Assembly (NCBI GenBank): GCA_034435315.1
Contig: DAOTYB010000031.1
Span: 1-7,348, forward strand
Direction: 5' to 3'
From: VGOB01 sp034435315
GTDB lineage: Bacteria > Chloroflexota > Anaerolineae > UBA4142
DNA length: 7,348 nt
Both the position numbers and the translations under genes were made by a program. The notes under the pieces were generated by a model that saw only the letters and a list, made by a program, of their open reading frames with translations, ran no database searches and was not told where the DNA came from. Positions 5,368 to 7,348 of the stretch are shown in pieces (the first letter of the stretch is position 1; each line of letters begins with the position of its first letter).

Positions 5368-6312
5368 ATGACTCGATATATCATTCGGCGTATCCTGTTG
5401 GTAATTCCTGTTCTTTTCGGCGCCTCTGTTCTGGTATTTGGCGCGTTACGTCTTGCCCCTGGTGATCCTGCTGTCGCCATTGCAGGCGAACTTGCCTCTC
5501 CCGAACTCAAAGCACAGGTTCGCAAAGAGATGGGACTGGATCAATCCCTGCCCCTCCAGTATGCTATCTATTTAAGCAAAGTTCTCCAGGGCGATCTGGG
5601 CAAATCCATCAAAACCGGCGCTCCGGTGATCGCAGAGATCCTGGACAAGTTACCCAACACCATCCTATTGGCTACGACCAGCCTCACACTCGCCGCTCTG
5701 GTGGGGATCTTGTTGGGCGTGTTGGCTTCCGTCAAACCCTACTCGTGGATTGACGGCGGCAGTATGACGCTGGCATTGCTCGGGGTCTCGATGCCGGTGT
5801 TCTGGTTGGGTTTGATGTTGATGATTTTTTTTGCCGTGCTGTTGCCGCGCTGGCTGGGTTTGCCTGGACCGATCTTTCCCCCCACCGGCAGTGGCACCTG
5901 GCAACACCTCGTTATGCCAACCATCACGCTCGCTGCAACTTCGATGGCGATACTGGCGCGAATGACGCGCGCGACGATGCTCGAGGTGTTACGCCAGGAT
6001 TACGTTCGCACCGCGCGCGCCAAAGGTTTACGCGAACGCGCCGTCGTCTTTGGACACGCGTTACGCAACGCGCTGATTCCTGTGGTGACGATTATGGGTT
6101 TGCAATTCGGTATTTTGCTGAGCGGCGCGGTGCTCACCGAGACGGTCTTTGCCTGGCCCGGTATCGGGCGTCTTCTGGTGGACTCGATCAGTTATCGCGA
6201 TTATCCAATGGTGCAGGGCATCATCCTGTTCATCGCGGTCGGTTTTACCTTCGTCAATCTGGCAGTGGATATCCTGTATGCCTTTCTCGACCCGCGTATT
6301 CGTTATGCCTAG
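5368..6312 (+). CDS. ABC transporter permease, DppB/OppB-like (peptide/nickel type)
   Basis: This 314-residue inner-membrane protein is half of the transmembrane channel of a peptide/nickel-type importer. The N-terminus RRILLVIPVLFGASVLVF is typical of DppB/OppB. Predicted membrane segments lie near residues 5-26, 96-117, 132-158, 182-200, 235-258 and 282-304. The cytoplasmic EAA loop that docks on the ATPase is at about 211-238, with DYVRTARAKGL, then ALRNALIP. The end, DPRIRYA, is the usual family terminus. ATG 5368 was chosen over an in-frame TTG at 5356 because it gives the standard family start; no clear Shine-Dalgarno precedes either. The DppC-like partner follows after 12 nt, so the two are translated from one mRNA. 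The likely binding protein is upstream at 3203-4873, beyond a repeat-filled gap; no ATPase is seen. Confidence 0.93.
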   Translation: MTRYIIRRILLVIPVLFGASVLVFGALRLAPGDPAVAIAGELASPELKAQVRKEMGLDQSLPLQYAIYLSKVLQGDLGKSIKTGAPVIAEILDKLPNTILLATTSLTLAALVGILLGVLASVKPYSWIDGGSMTLALLGVSMPVFWLGLMLMIFFAVLLPRWLGLPGPIFPPTGSGTWQHLVMPTITLAATSMAILARMTRATMLEVLRQDYVRTARAKGLRERAVVFGHALRNALIPVVTIMGLQFGILLSGAVLTETVFAWPGIGRLLVDSISYRDYPMVQGIILFIAVGFTFVNLAVDILYAFLDPRIRYA

Positions 6313-6316
6313 GAGG
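6311..6316 (+). promoter_or_regulatory. Ribosome site overlapping the upstream stop codon
   Basis: AGGAGG begins inside the TAG stop (6310-6312) of the DppB-like gene and lies 8 nt before the ATG of the DppC-like gene. A ribosome ending on the first gene is placed to start the second, which should keep the two permeases at equal levels. Confidence 0.85.
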
Positions 6317-6324
6317 ACAGTTCA

Positions 6325-7209
6325 ATGACACAGGCGGCAGCACTTGTACACTCAAGTCCCCTCCCCTCTTCATCCACGTTTCGCAAAGCCCTGCGACGCT
6401 TTACACGCCACCGTCCCGCGATGCTGGGACTGGCTATCGTGTGCGTGTTTGTCATCGCGGGGATATTCGCGCCCGCCCTTGCGCCGTACGATCCGGATAA
6501 AGCCAACTTTATGCTGGCGCGGCAAGGTCCCAGTGCAGAACATTGGCTCGGCAACGATGAGATTGGACGCGATATGTTTTCGCGCTTGCTCTATGGCGCA
6601 CGCCTTTCTCTTCTCGTCGGCTTGATTCCAGTGAGTATCGGTTTGTTGATTGGCGTGCCACTGGGACTGCTGGCAGGCTACTTTGGCGGCATTCTGGATA
6701 TGCTGGCGATGCGTCTGATTGACATTATGCTGGCATTCCCGGGCATCTTGCTCGCGATTACGGTCTCAGCGTTCTTAGGTCCAGGGCTGTTCAATCTGAT
6801 GATTTCCGTAGGGATTGTCTCGATTCCAGTCTATACCCGTCTGGCGCGCGGCTCGACGCTGGCTGTGAAAGAAGAACAATTTGTCGAAGCGGCGCGCTCG
6901 ATTGGCGTTTCGCACCTGCGGATGTTACGCTTGCATATCCTGCCCAACATTCTTGCCCCACTGGTCGTGCAATCCACGTTACAAGTCGCCTCCGCGATTC
7001 TATCTGCGGCGGCGTTAGGCTTTCTGGGGCTGGGTGTTCCGCCGAATGTCACCGAATGGGGTACGATGCTACAAAAGGGGCGTACCTATATCTTTACAGC
7101 GGTGCACATTGTGATGTTCCCCGGGTTTGCAATTATGCTGGTGGTCCTGGGACTCAACTTGCTGGGCGATGGTTTGCGTGATCTGCTGGATCCGCGCATG
7201 GGCCGCTAA
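6325..7209 (+). CDS. ABC transporter permease, DppC/OppC-like (peptide/nickel type)
   Basis: This 294-residue inner-membrane protein is the second channel subunit, partner of the protein encoded just upstream. Residues 1-30 are a cytoplasmic tail, with a first membrane segment near 32-53. The OppC N-terminal signature HWLGNDEIGRDMFSRLLYGA at 73-92 is present. Further segments lie near 92-115, 125-147, 150-172, 212-236 and 258-281. The EAA loop that contacts the ATPase is at about 184-212, with EQFVEAARSIG then HILPNILAP. The C-terminus GDGLRDLLDPRM is the normal family end, so the gene is complete. ATG 6325 is fixed by AGGAGG 8 nt upstream. Genes for the two ATPases often follow in such operons, but here the next sequence is an intergenic repeat that runs to the window end. 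Confidence 0.94.
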   Translation: MTQAAALVHSSPLPSSSTFRKALRRFTRHRPAMLGLAIVCVFVIAGIFAPALAPYDPDKANFMLARQGPSAEHWLGNDEIGRDMFSRLLYGARLSLLVGLIPVSIGLLIGVPLGLLAGYFGGILDMLAMRLIDIMLAFPGILLAITVSAFLGPGLFNLMISVGIVSIPVYTRLARGSTLAVKEEQFVEAARSIGVSHLRMLRLHILPNILAPLVVQSTLQVASAILSAAALGFLGLGVPPNVTEWGTMLQKGRTYIFTAVHIVMFPGFAIMLVVLGLNLLGDGLRDLLDPRMGR

Positions 7210-7244
7210 GTAACCATGCAAAAGTTTTTTTCGCTTTCGTAGCA

Positions 7245-7348
7245 CAGGATAATTACTCAGCCGTCTATCCATCGCGAAATAGCCCCACCCCCTAACCCCT
7301 CCCCACGCCGCTCTGCGGCGTGGGGAGGGGGAAACAGGGGAATAGGGG
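7245..7348 (+). repeat. Intergenic direct repeat, copy B, cut by the window end
   Basis: This is the second copy of the block at 4962-5057, in the same orientation, starting 35 nt after the stop of the DppC-like gene. Its hairpin is perfect: 7296-7311 pairs with 7315-7330 (16 bp) around TCT. The copies differ by a few substitutions and single-base gaps before the hairpin and diverge after about 7333. A T-run at 7225-7231 lies just before it, but there is no stem in front of that run, so I do not call a terminator there. Confidence 0.85.

Noticed and set aside
7216..7240. T-run AAAAGTTTTTTT after the DppC-like gene as an intrinsic terminator.
   Set aside because: No GC-rich stem precedes the T-run; only a trivial A/T pairing is possible.

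Overview
The window looks like chromosomal DNA of a GC-rich bacterium, most likely a member of the Chloroflexota (Anaerolineae-like). Three things suggest this: a lipoprotein with a long Pro/Glu/Thr/Lys-rich spacer after the lipobox, C/G-rich palindromic intergenic repeats of a kind I associate with that phylum, and a short TCATTGCGAG...CTCGCAATGA palindromic repeat. I assigned the taxon from memory of such features, not from a search. All five convincing genes lie on the + strand.

Layout. 1-176: a small palindromic repeat, then a sigma70-type promoter whose predicted start site falls on or next to the ATG of the first gene. 177-2510: a large FtsX/MacB-type ABC permease with two FtsX halves and no ATPase in view. 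2509-2573: a short spacer made of seven GACGAA-type hexamers. 2574-2981: a small membrane protein with a very acidic linker and a C-terminal SEC-C zinc motif. 2982-3202: a consensus promoter, a 10-bp dyad at the start site, and a leader of about 176 nt holding two tiny overlapping ORFs and a hairpin. 3203-4873: a lipoprotein substrate-binding protein of ABC family 5 (peptide/nickel type). 4874-5367: 494 bp without a gene, filled with hairpins and palindromic repeats. 5368-6312 and 6325-7209: the two matching inner-membrane permeases (DppB-like and DppC-like). 7210-7348: a second copy of the intergenic repeat, cut by the window end.

How the genes work together. The binding protein and the two permeases together supply the capture and channel parts of one peptide/nickel-type importer. 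The ATPase subunits are not in the window. The gap between binding protein and permeases carries a strong hairpin plus a repeat cluster, so the two parts are probably expressed at different levels or separately. The FtsX-type permease and the SEC-C protein have no visible functional tie to the importer.

No clearly new system is visible. The points most worth checking are the binding-protein leader, where two small ORFs overlap in series by ATGA and run into the binding-protein start; the probable leaderless start of the FtsX gene; and the repeated block of about 95 bp that brackets the permease pair.
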